Of a DNA stretch of 20,201 nt, positions 1 through 12,600 are shown piece by piece (position 1 is the first letter of the stretch; each line of letters starts with the position of its first letter). A program made the position numbers and the translations under genes. The stretch is taken from NCBI GenBank assembly GCA_011763485.2, contig JAANSK020287379.1, positions 1 to 20,201 of the forward strand, given 5' to 3'. A model generated the notes under the pieces. The model saw only the letters and a list, made by a program, of their open reading frames with translations, was not told the DNA's origin and made no database searches. Source of the stretch: Isoetes engelmannii. Its lineage: Eukaryota; Streptophyta; Lycopodiopsida; Isoetales; Isoetaceae.

Positions 1-191
1 CAACAAGTGTTATGCGTGTGGACGCACGGCTGCGTGCTAGCCAGCATATGAAACCATACAAATGCTTTGTCATATAATGTGATGCAATCTCCATGTTTTG
101 TTCTATCTTAATCTCTTAGAATGTTCGCTTGTTTGAATATTTGTCAATTTGTCATCCTACTAAAATTTCTGGATTGCATCATCTTATTCAG

Positions 192-3100
192 ATACGAACA
201 CTAGGCATGCTTACATCAAGATTCCGGACATTGCCTGAAATTTTCCACAAAAAAATGGTGCCAAACACCAGCCCTAAGCAAGACTTTCTTGACGAACAGG
301 TATATCAAAATTTTCAGCCATAGTAAATGGCAGATGGGTACTCACTTCTTTTTGTCCATATTTAGGCTGGCCATATTCAGGCTAAGTTTGCACAGCTATG
401 GAATGAGGTCATATCGAGCTTCCGTGAGGAAGATTTGATAAGTGATAGGTAAGTCTTCTATTATGTAAATGTGTAGAAGAGATATTTATTAAGTAAGCAT
501 ATGGCTATCCACAGAGAAATGGACCTGATGCTCGTTCCATATTCTTCAACCGGGGATTCTAATCTGAAGCAATGGCCCCCTTTCTTACTTGCTGGGAAGG
601 TAAACAGATATTCTATAAAATTTCCTGAAGTTTTGAATAATTGCTTGAATCTATAAGTTAGGTGGCCAGGTTGATTTTTATATGCAAGCACTTTTAGCAC
701 TCGTCAAATGGGAACTTTCTGGGAAAGCTACTTCTTCACTTTATTCACCCAAAGTTTGAGTATGGAGCCTCTGCTACGCATCAGGATAAAGACTGTAGTC
801 CATGAAAGTATGATAGTACCTGGCAAATAGCCTGGATTGCAGAGGGTTGCAGCAGATTTTTGTAAGCATTAAGTCATGCGGCACGCTTGGTTTTCCTCTG
901 ATCATTTTGGACGGCATTAATATTAGCGCATGTCGAATTTGGTTCATTCATCTTCTCTGACATCAGGTGTCCGCTTCATTTTCGTCTTCAAGGCAACAAG
1001 CTTTGTGAAAGCATTGAACAGTAGTGTTGCACAAGGAGAGCTTGGTATTTGCATCATATAGATGCCCTTGGAAGCATTTGCCTCTGTGGTACGTAGCATG
1101 GACTGTAGCCTTTACTTTCTCCACGCGGAGTCCTGAGAATCCACGACTGGCTGCCTTTGGAAACTATTCCTCGTCAAGTGTGTTGACGAAGTTGCTCTAT
1201 CTCATCAATGTAGAGCCCAAGCAGGCTTGGTGAGATGGTTTACTCCAATTGTGCTGTTCATACATCTGGTGGTTTTCCAGCCACTTTTGTTCTGCCACCC
1301 CTGCTTTACTCTGATTGTTCTGTTCACCTCATCTGACCATTTTCCAACGATTTTTTATTCGGTTATAAAGTGCCAATCAAGCCCTATTTTCTATGATATG
1401 AAGATGAAAAAATACACACAAACATTAGGAAGAGCAGTTAGGCACTCACACAACTCAAGAAAACTGAACTAACTAAAGGGGTGACGGGGTCCTCTTATAA
1501 TGTGATGCCATGTTCCCATGACATGCTACCTGATTATGGCAGGTATACATGTATGATGAGTCAGAGTACATTTACTCTAACACCCCCTTTTTCCCTGCAG
1601 ATTCATTTATATTAAGCCGAGCTGTTCAATTATATGAGTGAAATTAGATCCAGACGAGTCCATCTGCCGAGCAATTGAATGTGTCATTTGTACCTGTTAA
1701 CGCACAAAGCATATCTTCTGTATGTTCAAATGCTTAGTATGTGGATGGTATCTGGCATCTTTATCTAGCTGGAGAACACCTGAATTATGGCATAATAGTC
1801 TTAGGCTGCATATCTAGCTGGCAAGAAGTGTACAAGCCATAACATTTCTTGTGTCCCTGTACACATGGCTTTAAGTCTGCCTCTATTGCACGTACTCAGA
1901 CTGAAGCATTATTTCCCAAGAAAAGAGACATGAGCACTGTGCTGGAATTTTTCTGAAATCCAAATCATGGAGTTGCCCAATCTGCATCCATGTGCAGTCT
2001 CAACCTTCCGATGAGGCTTAGCATGCTGCATGCATCTGCTTAATATCCTACTGGGAAAGTAGTATCAGGCCGTGTATTGGTCCTCTAACTAATTGGCGAT
2101 AGACAGTGGTATCCACTCTCTCACATTCATCTACAATGACTGCTTGGATCCTGGCTTTTAAGAAGTGGCCGTGTGAAACTTAGCCAAGAACCCCGTATTA
2201 TATTTTTGTTGAACTCTGTTGGGAAATTTCCAAGCAGTCCCATGTCGCTTGCCATCACATGCCGGACCATGATTAGGCAATAGTTACCAAGAAACATGGG
2301 ACCACCTGCCTTATAAAGACTTTATAACTTTGGCAAGACCGAGTTTTTGCAAGCCAGCACATATGGCATCATTGAAGACTGGTCAAGCTGGTTTTATGAA
2401 CTAGATAAACTCGCAGTTACTACTGGATAGAAGATTCAATTTTGTCTACTGCTTAGCTGCCACGGATTTGTAATTTGACTGGACATGGTTTTCTTGTCTG
2501 TAGATAACTGTTGCAATACAAATGGCTCAAGCTTCAAGCAAATTTCCAGATTTGGCAAAAAAGATCAAAGCAGACGAGTACATGCTCTTTGCTGTTATGG
2601 AATGCTACAAACAACTTCAACAAATTCTGGATGTCCTCTTACTGGAGGATAGGAAAAGGTTCTGCCTATCCCTTCTATTGCATTTATTTGCTGGTTCCAG
2701 TTGCTGGTACCAAGTTATCATCTGAAGTACCAGCAGCATCCGGCTCATGTAATGAGTACATTTAGATGTATCGATGTGTTTGATTTTTGACATGTTTTTG
2801 TGCAGCTCCCGTGTAATAGAGAAGCTGCTCTTGATTGTGGAAAAGTCCATACAAGAAAATTTATTTCTAGAAGATTTTTCAATGGCTCAATTACCTATTC
2901 TCATTGAAAAGTTCGTGCAGCTATTAGGATATTTGGTAAGGCGAAGAGCAGGATGAAATTTTTTTGGTTCTTTCGACTTCACCATCAATTACTTCATTGT
3001 TTCAGAAAGAGCCAAATGCAGATGCACGAGACAAACTTACCCTTCTCGTTCAGGATATGTTTGATGTGGTCACACGGGATATGATGAGAGATGATTTAAG

Positions 3101-3621
3101 GTTTAATTGTTAAATTATGTGGTAGAGGAATGGAGGCAGTTTTTTTTATTTTTGTGCCATATGCAGGGATGAATTTGAGCCGGATCCACAAGATGTGATA
3201 GATGAGGATGCCAGGTTGGTTTGTGTTATTATGGCAACCATTCCTCTTGGATAACATTCTGAAGTAGGTGATGTGTTTGCACCTAGGGATCATTTGGACT
3301 TAAGTTCTCGAAGCACAAAGAAAAAGGATCAACTTTTGAGTAATTTGAATTACCCGCCAAAAGAAAATTCAGCAGCTTGGATGGAGCAGGTTTTGTTCGT
3401 TTCCTCATTGTAATGCAATCTTCGGTTTTTGAGCCAAATGACAATTGTATTTAAAACTGACGTGGACAGATAAAGAGGTTACATCTCTTATTGACTGTAA
3501 AGGAGTCTGATATGGATGTACCGATGAACTTGGAGGCTCGTCGACGGATAGCTTTTTTCACGAATTCATTGTTTATGAAACTACCGCGTGCTTTGCCTGT
3601 CCAGAAAATGCTTTCTTTCAG
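192..3621 (+). CDS. CALS5: Callose synthase exons 1-9: central region before the catalytic domain
   Basis: These nine exons encode residues 1-320 of the partial protein. They cover the end of the first membrane block (IRTLGMLTSRF) and the start of the large cytosolic loop (KFAQLWNEVISSFREEDLIS, then MDLMLVPY and QWPPFLLAGK). The stretch of residues 219-269 is the most divergent from the family as I know it and is built from two small exons, 3167..3214 (48 bp) and 3287..3389, rich in Asp, Glu, Lys and Ser. It probably corresponds to a variable linker. Exon 9 returns to strong conservation (KESDMDVPMNLEARRRIAFF and NSLFMKLPRA). In-frame ATGs inside exons 4 and 9 are not starts, because homology runs upstream of them. 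Confidence 0.93.
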
Positions 3622-6600
3622 GTCCATAATAGTTTCTTTCCATTGTTTCTATGAGTTTTACCCATTGAAGATGCAATATTGATGAATTGATATAAGGTGT
3701 ATGCCTAATTAAATGTTCTATTCTATAGTGTTCTCACGCCCTATTATAGCGAGGAAATTGTGTACACATTAGCTCAGCTAAACGAGACGAATGAAGATGG
3801 AGTTACCATTCTTTTTTACCTTCAAAAAATATACCCAGGTTGGCTATCCCTGAGATGTTGATGCTTATTGATGCCATATTATTATTCTTTAAATATAGTA
3901 CTTTACAGATGAATGGGATAACTTCATGGAGAGAATAAATTGCAAGGATGAGAAGGAACTAGTTGGGGAAAATGAGTTGAAACTCCGTGAATGGGCTTCA
4001 TTCCGAGGGCAGACGCTCTCAAGAACAGGTAAAGGAAAGACAAGTGAATGTCGTGTGTACGAATGTACTGTGAATTTTTGAGGGCGCTTCCAGATGCACA
4101 AAACTTCAACTTCTAGATTATGAGATGAATGATGTATGAGTTTCAGCAAAGCTTTTTAAGGCTCATGCTGTCATCCCAGCCTTTTGCTAGATTCATAAAA
4201 CAAATTGATATAGTTCCTGTATTTGGCAGAATCAGAAGGTGTCTGAGGCAGAGTACTCTGATCCTCAAATGATCTTAGAACAGAAATGGACCTTCTTAAC
4301 AAAAAATCCAGTGGAATTCAGATGACCTTGACCCTATTCTGCAGGAATGACAAGAATTTATCCTGCAATGGACCCTCTTGCAAGATTTGCAAGATCTCAT
4401 AGGCCATTTCAAGACTTGTTGATAGACCACATCATGTGAAAGCATAAACAAAATCAACCCAGTCTGGAAAGTTTGAACTTCAATCGCCCAAACCTGGTAA
4501 AGGTAATGCCCAAGTGATAAGGAGGTTCTGATACCATAGGAAATCCATACTATCATGCTTGATAGCTGGAAGGAAGATAGAAAGAAGGCTTACTCTAGGA
4601 AAGAACAGGATTAAGATGATCTAGGAATGCAAGAGAATGAACTAACTAAATGCATGTGTGACTGTGTCTGTACAATGTCTGACATGCTAGCAACAGCAGA
4701 TGATGAGCTGTCCGGTGAGGGGTAAGTCCAATATGTCAAGACATGATGAGTCGGTAATGTATAGTCATCTATAATGTGTAACATTGTCTGCCACATGACT
4801 ATAATGTGTAACATTGTCTGCCACATGAACAACCTAGCACTAACTCTGGTGTCCGTGAAAGTATCTGGAAGGTAAGACATAAGAAAAACCTTGAGAAGTA
4901 AGTAAAGTGTCTTAATGTTTTAGTCTTTTCTTATGTCTAATGGTGTTTTGTTTCTGCCAACAAGTGAGGGGCATGATGTACTATCGAAAAGCAATGGAGC
5001 TACAAGCCTTTCTTGATATAGCTTCTGAGGATGGTGAAGGCCCTTTATCCATCTAAATTTGTGGTTTTCCATCTCTAGATGTTGGTTTGCTGTCTTCATA
5101 ACAATTGCTTGGGTTGTCTCCTGCCTCAAGAAGCTATAAGTTTTGGTGTTAGTAAAGACCATCTTTATATGTTTGTTTCTATCTCCACAACAACTGTTTG
5201 GGTGGGAATTTTTACTTTCTGCATCAAGAAATTTATAGATGTAGCAAACTTTTACTCGAAGTAGGCTAACATCGACTGATCAAACTATCTAAAGATAGAG
5301 AAAACTAAGCATCATAGTACATGGACATTGACTAGGAAAATTCTGTAGATCCTTACAGGTTGTACATGTGCATGTTAATGCCTTTGTCTTCCATCGAAGG
5401 GATGATGTTCATCCTTGTAATCATTCCTGTATGATAGACTTATGATGCATAACTAGTATTGGCCATTATGCTCAAATAGGGGATCAGGACAAGTTACATG
5501 TGTTTGCTTCCCCTTTGTCGCAGAGATGCAAGAAGGGTATAAAGTCCTCGCCAATTGCCCAGAAGAAGACAGAACGCAAAGTTCTAAGTGGGCCAAGATA
5601 CAAGCAATAGCTGACATGAAGTTCACGTATGTGGCAACTTGTCAGATTTATGGTTTGCAGAAACGGTCAGGAGATTCACGTGCAACTGATATTCTTAACT
5701 TAATGAGGAAGTAAGTTGGTTTGTGAAGACATGCGTCGCATGTTTTTCTGTCAATGATCTGATGCTTCTCTTTACAGATACCCTTCATTACGTGTTGCAT
5801 ACATTGATGAAGTTGAAGAAACAACTAAGGACAAGTTCCAGAAAGTTTATTATTCGGTCCTGGTAAAAGCTGTGAATGATCTTGACCAGGTAATAAATTG
5901 CCATCCTCAAGTGAATAACGATCATAAGCATAGTATCTGGACTATGCTTGAGATTTATTATTTGTAATGTTTTTCTTCTTTAGGAGATATATAGAATCAG
6001 GTTACCAGGTCCCCCTGATATAGGGGAGGGAAAACCTGAGAATCAAAACCACGCAATAATATTTACACGTGGTGAGGCTCTACAAACTATCGATATGAAT
6101 CAGGTTGGTCATGTTTTCAGAACTTTATGAATTTGCTTTAGTTGGATTGACGTTTAAGTTATGGCCTATAGGATAATTATTTGGAGGAGGCATTCAAAAT
6201 GCGTAACTTACTGGAAGAATTTCATGGTGAACATGGAAAGCGGCCACCCACCATTCTTGGTGTTAGAGAGCACTGCTTTACTGGGAGGTTGGTATCTGCA
6301 AAGATTTTCATCTTTTGTTTTGCCCATTTAAGAATAGCCTCAAGAACTGTGGACGTCCTTTTTCATTATCTGCAGTGTTTCCTCATTGGCTTCATTCATG
6401 TCTCATCAAGAGACAAGTTTTGTGACAATTGGCCAGCGGGTTCTTGCAAATCCACTTAAGTAAGACTCTTATTTTCTGTCCTATTTGAAGCATATAAGGC
6501 ACTATGCCATCGAGAGACACCACATTGCCTCTTCAAAATTGGCTCAGTAATTTATTTTTGAAACAGAAACAGCACAATGGATGTCTTCTAGATATTGTAA

Positions 6601-9600
6601 TATGCATCCTATGCTGGGACACGAGTCTGGTTGCTTGGAATAAATCTAATTAATGTATTTCATACTATAATGTGCAGGGTTCGGTTTCATTATGGTCATC
6701 CAGATGTGTTTGACAGACTGTTCCATATTACAAGAGGTGGGATCAGCAAAGCTTCCCGAGTTATTAACTCTAGCGAGGCTATATTTGCCGGTGTGTACTT
6801 AAAAATCCTTTCCTTGTTGTCAGAAATTAAGCATATTGTAAGTCATATTTGGTACCTCATTTTTGCACACTTGGCACTGGTCATTAGAATATAATTAATA
6901 TGATACATTGCAATACGGAATGGAAAAACATGTAATAATCAATTACATAGTGTCTTATAATCTTGTATAAAAGTTTTCTGAAGCAGAACTTGTTTTTCCT
7001 GGATCAGTGAAGTGCATATATAGAGGTCAGATGTTAGTTACTAACTTTTGATTTGAAGGTTCTAGCCTTTTTGTTATTACCCACATCCCATGAGTCTAAA
7101 TCTTTTTCTTGAATAGAATCTATATTCTTAGGTTCCTGACCTTGGTCGGGCTTTTGTAGATTCTCAGAATTATCCTGATATCAGGATGGCTCCCTGGTAG
7201 GAAGGCAATAGTATGTCCAAACTAGAGAATTCCCAAAGTAGTATTTAATTTCCTTTATCAGTATGAAACAATAGGGAGATTACAACTAAATCATGTCCCA
7301 AAGATGCCAGCCGGTGGTGCAATTCCTCACTGAGGTCGTGCCAGCAAATTGGAGTCCTTAAAGCTCCCACAGATGTGACCTAGTTTCGGCTGGCGATGTC
7401 CTGGGAGTTACCTCTGTCCATCCATTTTGAACCGATGCCGCATTTGTGGTACCTTTTGGGGTGTGTATAAGAGATATGATTTCAAAACCAGTAGATAACT
7501 GGCCAAGCATGGACGTGCTCTATGGACGTGCTTGACTCACAGCAGCTCCAAGAGCTGGTAGGCGGAAAAATAAATCGTATTTACTCTACTCCGACTAATG
7601 TCTTCTTATGTAGATGAGTGGTCAAGATTGTGTGTAATTGGAATCAACAAAATCTTAGGCTCCTACTTTGGATTCCTTTTCCCATTCTTGTCTTCTTGGT
7701 TTTATATTTATAGCAGTATCAGAGCCAGATATGTAAAATCTGAGGCCAGAGGAAGGATGTACATCATATTTTGTCCACAATGTATGTTCCAGATTATTTG
7801 TATGCCTGGTTGCGGATTAATTTTATTATAGTCTCTCATTTTTGTCAAAGAGGGTAGATTTCATCTTCTTAATAGGGAAAAGAGCCCTCTTGATACAAAT
7901 TCTTTGCTAAGGGTCATTAGAATGAAGCAGGGCTTTATATAAAAGTACAAGTTCTTGGTAAGTCTCAGGAGACGATATCATACATCATCGCAAGCTGTAT
8001 TTTCATGTTATGGTATGAGAGCCTCCTTTGATGTATTAGGGAGTGTAAATTGTTCATCAACAATTTTTGCTGTGGATTTTCATGTTAATTCAGCAATTAT
8101 TGATCAAGATCACAAGGATTAACCTACAGCATTCAGTAATGATGAAAAAGTTTCTGAGTCAGATTTCACCCGATTCTATAAGACATTGAATCAGATTCAA
8201 GCTGGAGGCCAGTTTTAGGATTCTATCTCATAATATACTCATTGTTCTTGAATCTTCTCATCTCCCACATCATTGTTGCACGAATTTTTTGAAGACATTT
8301 TGGATCATATATGGATATCAAGGAGGAGATACAAAATGTCAAGGTAGGCATGTAGGTGCCCTGAGACTCATATGAAACTTCTCCAATGTTTCATATATGT
8401 ACTTATGTTGAGTCAAATGAATGCCATCTGATTTCTACCGAACTTCCAAACCTAAACAGCAATGCATAAGACCTAGGTCTGTAATCTCAAATTGGTACTG
8501 CATAGTTCCTTGGTGTAGGCCAGCAATTCAGCTGTATATTCTGTGAGTACTATGTCATCTCTTGTTGTTTTCTCTTTTGTAATAAAGGTTGCAATCTACT
8601 CTTGATCTCTGATAGCCAAGATGAAGTAAGAAGGCATTAATTTCCTTGTTCCAACATCTTGGTGCTTGTCTAACCCCATACAAACCTTATCTTGGCACTT
8701 TGCAGACATAATCTGGATGTTCTCTTGTCTTTGAATCCAGGTGGGGCTGCATGTAGATATCTTCCGCCAATCGCCATTGAGAAAAGCTGACTTGAAGTCT
8801 AGTTGGTCCAAATTTTTTGCATGACGTTAAAAACGCTTCTTCTTCTTCTTAATGTTCCTATTCTTACTACAGGGGGAAAAAACATTTCATGATACTCTAA
8901 CCCCTCCGTTGTGTAAAAACCTTTGCCACTAATCTGGCCTTGTGTTTAGAGAGAGATAAAACCCAACATGTAAATCTCTGCTTGCATGGCTTGATTTCAG
9001 TGAGATTATTTGGAGGCGTCTGAATATGTAAGAGGATCATGCTGACATCGGAATTGTGCGCCAAAAGTGCATAAATGAGGGATTCTACAATAGGTGATAA
9101 TCCAGCAGTTTCCTTGACCTCTTAGGATTGGATTGAGTAGGTTCAGAAGGATAAGCAAGGAGTTCTGCTGTATTTTGCTGAGGGATTGGCAAAGGTGATA
9201 CGGGTGGAGATAAACAGAGCAGATGAAACTCTTCTGCTACTTATGTTACCCGCATGCAAGTTAAAACCTTATCTTCAGGCTTGGTGGAAACATCGTAGAA
9301 TGATTTTAGAACTAAATGATGTTGCAGATCATCTTGAGGCAAATGGCCTCGTTTAGTGCTTGTTTTTACATGCATTTTTGTGTCGCCTAATGGACCTGAG
9401 GGTCTGAATGGCATGACGATCAATCAATCAATCAAAGTCTTTATAAGGACTACCAGATATAGAGATCTGAGCCAGTGCAAAATTATGAAGACTTCTACCA
9501 GAAACGGCCTCCAGATGGATAATTTTGCCATCTTACACCAAGGTTGGTTTCAAAAGAACACCAATACAGATTGCTATCGCTTGTAAATCTTCAAGAACAC

Positions 9601-12600
9601 CTGATTAATAACAAGAAAGTTCTAAGTGTGGCAAAATTTGCACTAATCCTTCACTCCATACTGCTCTGATACCATGAAGACGGAGACTAGCAAACTGACA
9701 AGAAAACCAACTAACTAAGCTAGGCTGACTATGGCCTTTATAGGCATGCCATGTCATCAAGAGATACACGTGACACATACATCAGACACTTGTGCATCTA
9801 AATGCTAACGTTTTCATCAATCTTATTAGGTTTTCCGAAAGTCTGCTCTCTATCTCCTAGGAACCAGTCTTCAATCATTCAGACTACTGCTCTTGAACAA
9901 ATCTGTGGCAGTTTTGAAAGGAAATACAATCAAGGACAATGGGATTTGTAAATCCATGGTCTGTCTCCAAATCCAGTGTTAGATGGTACAAATTAGCAAA
10001 CCTGTAGGAATTTCTTTGATCTTCTACAGATGCAGCAAAAGATGACAAGGCTTTAGACCATCTTAAAGCCTTAGTTGATGCTGAACCGAGGTGTCTCAGG
10101 TGTCAACTTCATTCTACGAAGACCTTCAAGAAGCTTGGAAATATCTAAAGAGTTCTTGCACTCTCACTGGTCTTGCAAACTGTTAGCAGTTCCAGGCTGC
10201 AGAAATCAATTATCCAATTTATGACATGTCAGCATTCTTAGATAACTAGACACGCCACGTATGTTGCTGACATGGCTCTCCTTTAAAGTCATAGTCATGC
10301 TTTATAGTTCATTATCCAATTTACTCATAGCCTAGCTATCTCGTGTATCTCTTTCATTCTAGTATATATGCATACAATGAAGAACTGCATGCAATCCTTG
10401 GCGAAAGAACAGCTTGAACAGCTTTCCTTGGATCAATGTACTAATCTTACGGATTACATTGATTGAAATCCTTGATGGAGATCAGGAGGACCATAACTAT
10501 CTCTTGAGAAGAGTGAATCAATATCAACATATTAAAGGCACATTAAAACTCAAAATCATGTTGAGGTGCAGAGTTCACTCTTAGAAGCTGAACTTGAGGC
10601 TGCCGGATAGAATAAAAACATCAGCTTACTTTTCTCAACTTGACCTCAATAGCGTTCTACTCAGCAAGTCTCTGGAATATCGGCGGTAGCATCAGCCCAT
10701 CGATTCACAAATGCATATCTGAATATGGCAATCCAAAACAAGAATAATTCTCTTAACACTTATTGTTTTATGGCTTCTAGACATCTGCCTGTCTCTATAA
10801 GTCTATTGGCTGCCCAAAACCAAGTAAGCCTACTTTTATTACCTTGGGTAATGGACAAGTGTGTCAGTCTCAAAACTAAAAGTATCAAGGACACCCATGT
10901 CCTAAAGTGGTAATCTTTGCCCACCTTCCAGCATAATCATGCACTCGCAGGTGTAGCAATATTATATTATTTAGCTACAGCAACAGCAGGCCTTAACATC
11001 TTGTCCATATTGTTTCTCTTAACATACGTTTTGATATGATGGCTTCTATATCTTAAGTTTATCATAAACAAATGGAAGTTAAGTGGTTTCAATATTTATT
11101 ATTTATTATTTATTAATTATAAAGATGAATTTTAAAAAAAGTTACCTCTCCAAAATATACCTGTAATGTCCATACAAGGAGGCCCTATGATGGCCGAGAT
11201 GACCTATAGTGCTTGAAAAACACTAAATGTGGTGGATTTGATCTCTGTATCTCTCTTAGTAGACCTGGGTCATCCTTTCATATGACACTTTCATGGACGT
11301 CCTCTGATAAACATTTTTCTTTTTCCCTTTTTTGTTCTTTGTAAAATTTGCTCTTTAAGTCATTTGTGAGGGTTGTGAATGTACAGGCTTCAACTCTACA
11401 TTGAGACGGGGAAATGTCACTCATCACGAATATATACAAGTGGGAAAAGGACGTGATGTTGGACTAAATCAAATTGCAATCTTTGAAGCTAAGCTAGCCA
11501 CTGGAAATGGAGAACAGACTTTAAGTAGGGATATATATAGACTGGGTCACCGATTTGACTTTTTCCGCATGCTGTCATGCTATTTTACGACTATTGGAGC
11601 ATATTTCAGTATATTGGTAGGTACTTGCCCAAAGTTATTTCATGTTCAGTATATTTCTGATATTGCCTAACCTTTTGGGCATGCATTGCAGCTCGTAGTA
11701 ATTACTGTATATGTCTTCCTTTATGGCCGCTTGTATCTTGCTTTGAGTGGAATGGAAAGCTCAATACATCGAAATGCGGATTTGAACAATCTTCTTCCCC
11801 TGAATGCAGCCCTGGCTTCACAAGCATTAGTGCAACTTGGTCTGCTGATGGCATTGCCTATGGTCATGGAAATTGGCCTTGAGAGAGGTTTCCGAAAAGC
11901 ATTAAGTGAATTTGTTGTCATGCAGTTGCAGCTTGCTTCAGTTTTCTTTACATTTTCTCTCGGGACGAAAGTTCATTATTTTGGGAGGACGATTCTTCAT
12001 GGGGGCATGAAATATAAGGACACTGGAAAAGGCTTTGTCGTGCGGCATGAACGATTTGCAGAAAATTACCGTTTGTATTCTCGAAGCCACTTTACAAAGG
12101 GATTAGAGCTGCTTATATTGCTAATTATCTATATCGTTTATAGTACAACTCCGAAGGGTGCCATTTCCTATATATTGATGTTTTCAATGTTTTTTATGGT
12201 TGCAACATGGTTGTTTGCTCCATTTCTGTTCAATCCTTCTGGGTTTGAGTGGCAAAAGATTGTTGATGACTGGGTAGATTGGGCTAGGTGGCTGAACTAT
12301 AAAGGAGGGATAGGGGTGCCAGCTAAGAAGAGTTGGGAATCCTGGTGGGAGGATGAGCATGAACACTTGAATCAAACGGGGATTGATGGCCGGGTTCTAG
12401 AGATTCTACTCAATTTAAGATTTTTCTTGTACCAATATGGACTAGTCTACCATCTAAATATTGCGAAGGGTGAGAAAGATATTCATGTAAGTGCTTTCCT
12501 GCCTAGATGCTTGTGATTTTGGTTATGTACTTAGCAGAGGTGGTTTTACAGATATATGGCCTCTCTTGGTTCGTTATTCTTGCCGTGTTAATGGTCCTGG

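Larger units (their letters stand above)
600..2503 (+). other. Intron 3 (1904 bp), enlarged by an antisense copia remnant
   Basis: The intron opens with GTAAAC after GCTGGGAAG and closes at TGTCTGTAG. Bases 1399..2330 hold a degraded copia element on the minus strand. In 600..1398 I recognise nothing coding. A minus-strand stretch near 960..1170 is open for about 60 codons but matches no family I know. 2331..2503 shows only the approach to the 3' splice site. Most other introns of this gene are 65-110 bp, so the excess length is plausibly all insertion. Confidence 0.85.
4029..4964 (+). other. Intron 11 (936 bp), enlarged by an antisense copia LTR fragment
   Basis: The intron interrupts ACA-G|TG-AGG, joining TLSRT to VRGMMYY. 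Its 5' site is GTAAAGG and its 3' site is GCCAACAAG. Most of its middle (about 4240..4846) is copia-like non-coding sequence on the minus strand. 4030..4235 and 4847..4964 show nothing recognisable. Confidence 0.85.
8350..9810 (-). mobile_element. Degraded Ty1/copia retrotransposon: 5' LTR, PBS and reverse transcriptase
   Basis: On the minus strand, in order, I see a candidate 5' LTR (9810..9675), a primer-binding site TGGTATCAGAGC (9674..9663), a Pro/Ser-rich linker (9240..9040) as found between integrase and RT, KARLVAKGFTQ (about 8955..8920), QLDFKSAFLNGDW (about 8808..8770), FEITDLGLMHCCLGLEV (8495..8440) and HLTQHKYIYETLEKF (8420..8370). These are the standard copia RT landmarks. Only about 700 bp separate the PBS from the RT, so gag, protease and most of integrase are deleted. 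Stops and frame shifts break the frame. No matching 3' LTR is seen below 8350. The element is antisense to the host gene. Confidence 0.85.
6791..11386 (+). other. Intron 18 (4596 bp), filled mainly with transposon debris
   Basis: It splits the Gly codon of AIFAG|FNSTL, starting GTGTGT and ending TGTACAG. A copia remnant occupies 8350..9810 on the minus strand. 6791..8349 has no gene I can identify. A plus-strand TATCAGAGCC at 7717..7726 resembles a copia primer-binding site and may mark a further LTR edge. 9811..11386 is unassigned: a plus-strand phrase AYFSQLDLNS near 10630 weakly recalls a Gypsy reverse transcriptase, and 11094..11119 is a TTTATTA-rich tract. The intron is about fifty times longer than the typical intron of this gene. 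Confidence 0.85.

Noticed and set aside
129-323. Open frame with an ATG at 129 as a possible gene start
   Set aside because: The ATG lies in the intron before exon 1. Only 192..299 shows callose synthase similarity, bounded by TTCAG and GTATAT.
960-1170. Minus-strand open stretch of about 60 codons in intron 3
   Set aside because: No recognisable motif, start or partner; it could be transposon debris, but nothing supports naming it.
4611-4880. 89-residue minus-strand open frame
   Set aside because: It runs through the LTR and its 30-bp tandem repeat, which explains the repeated residues; no protein similarity.
10600-10700. Possible Gypsy reverse transcriptase
   Set aside because: Only one short phrase (AYFSQLDLNS) resembles the family and no neighbouring RT motif supports it.
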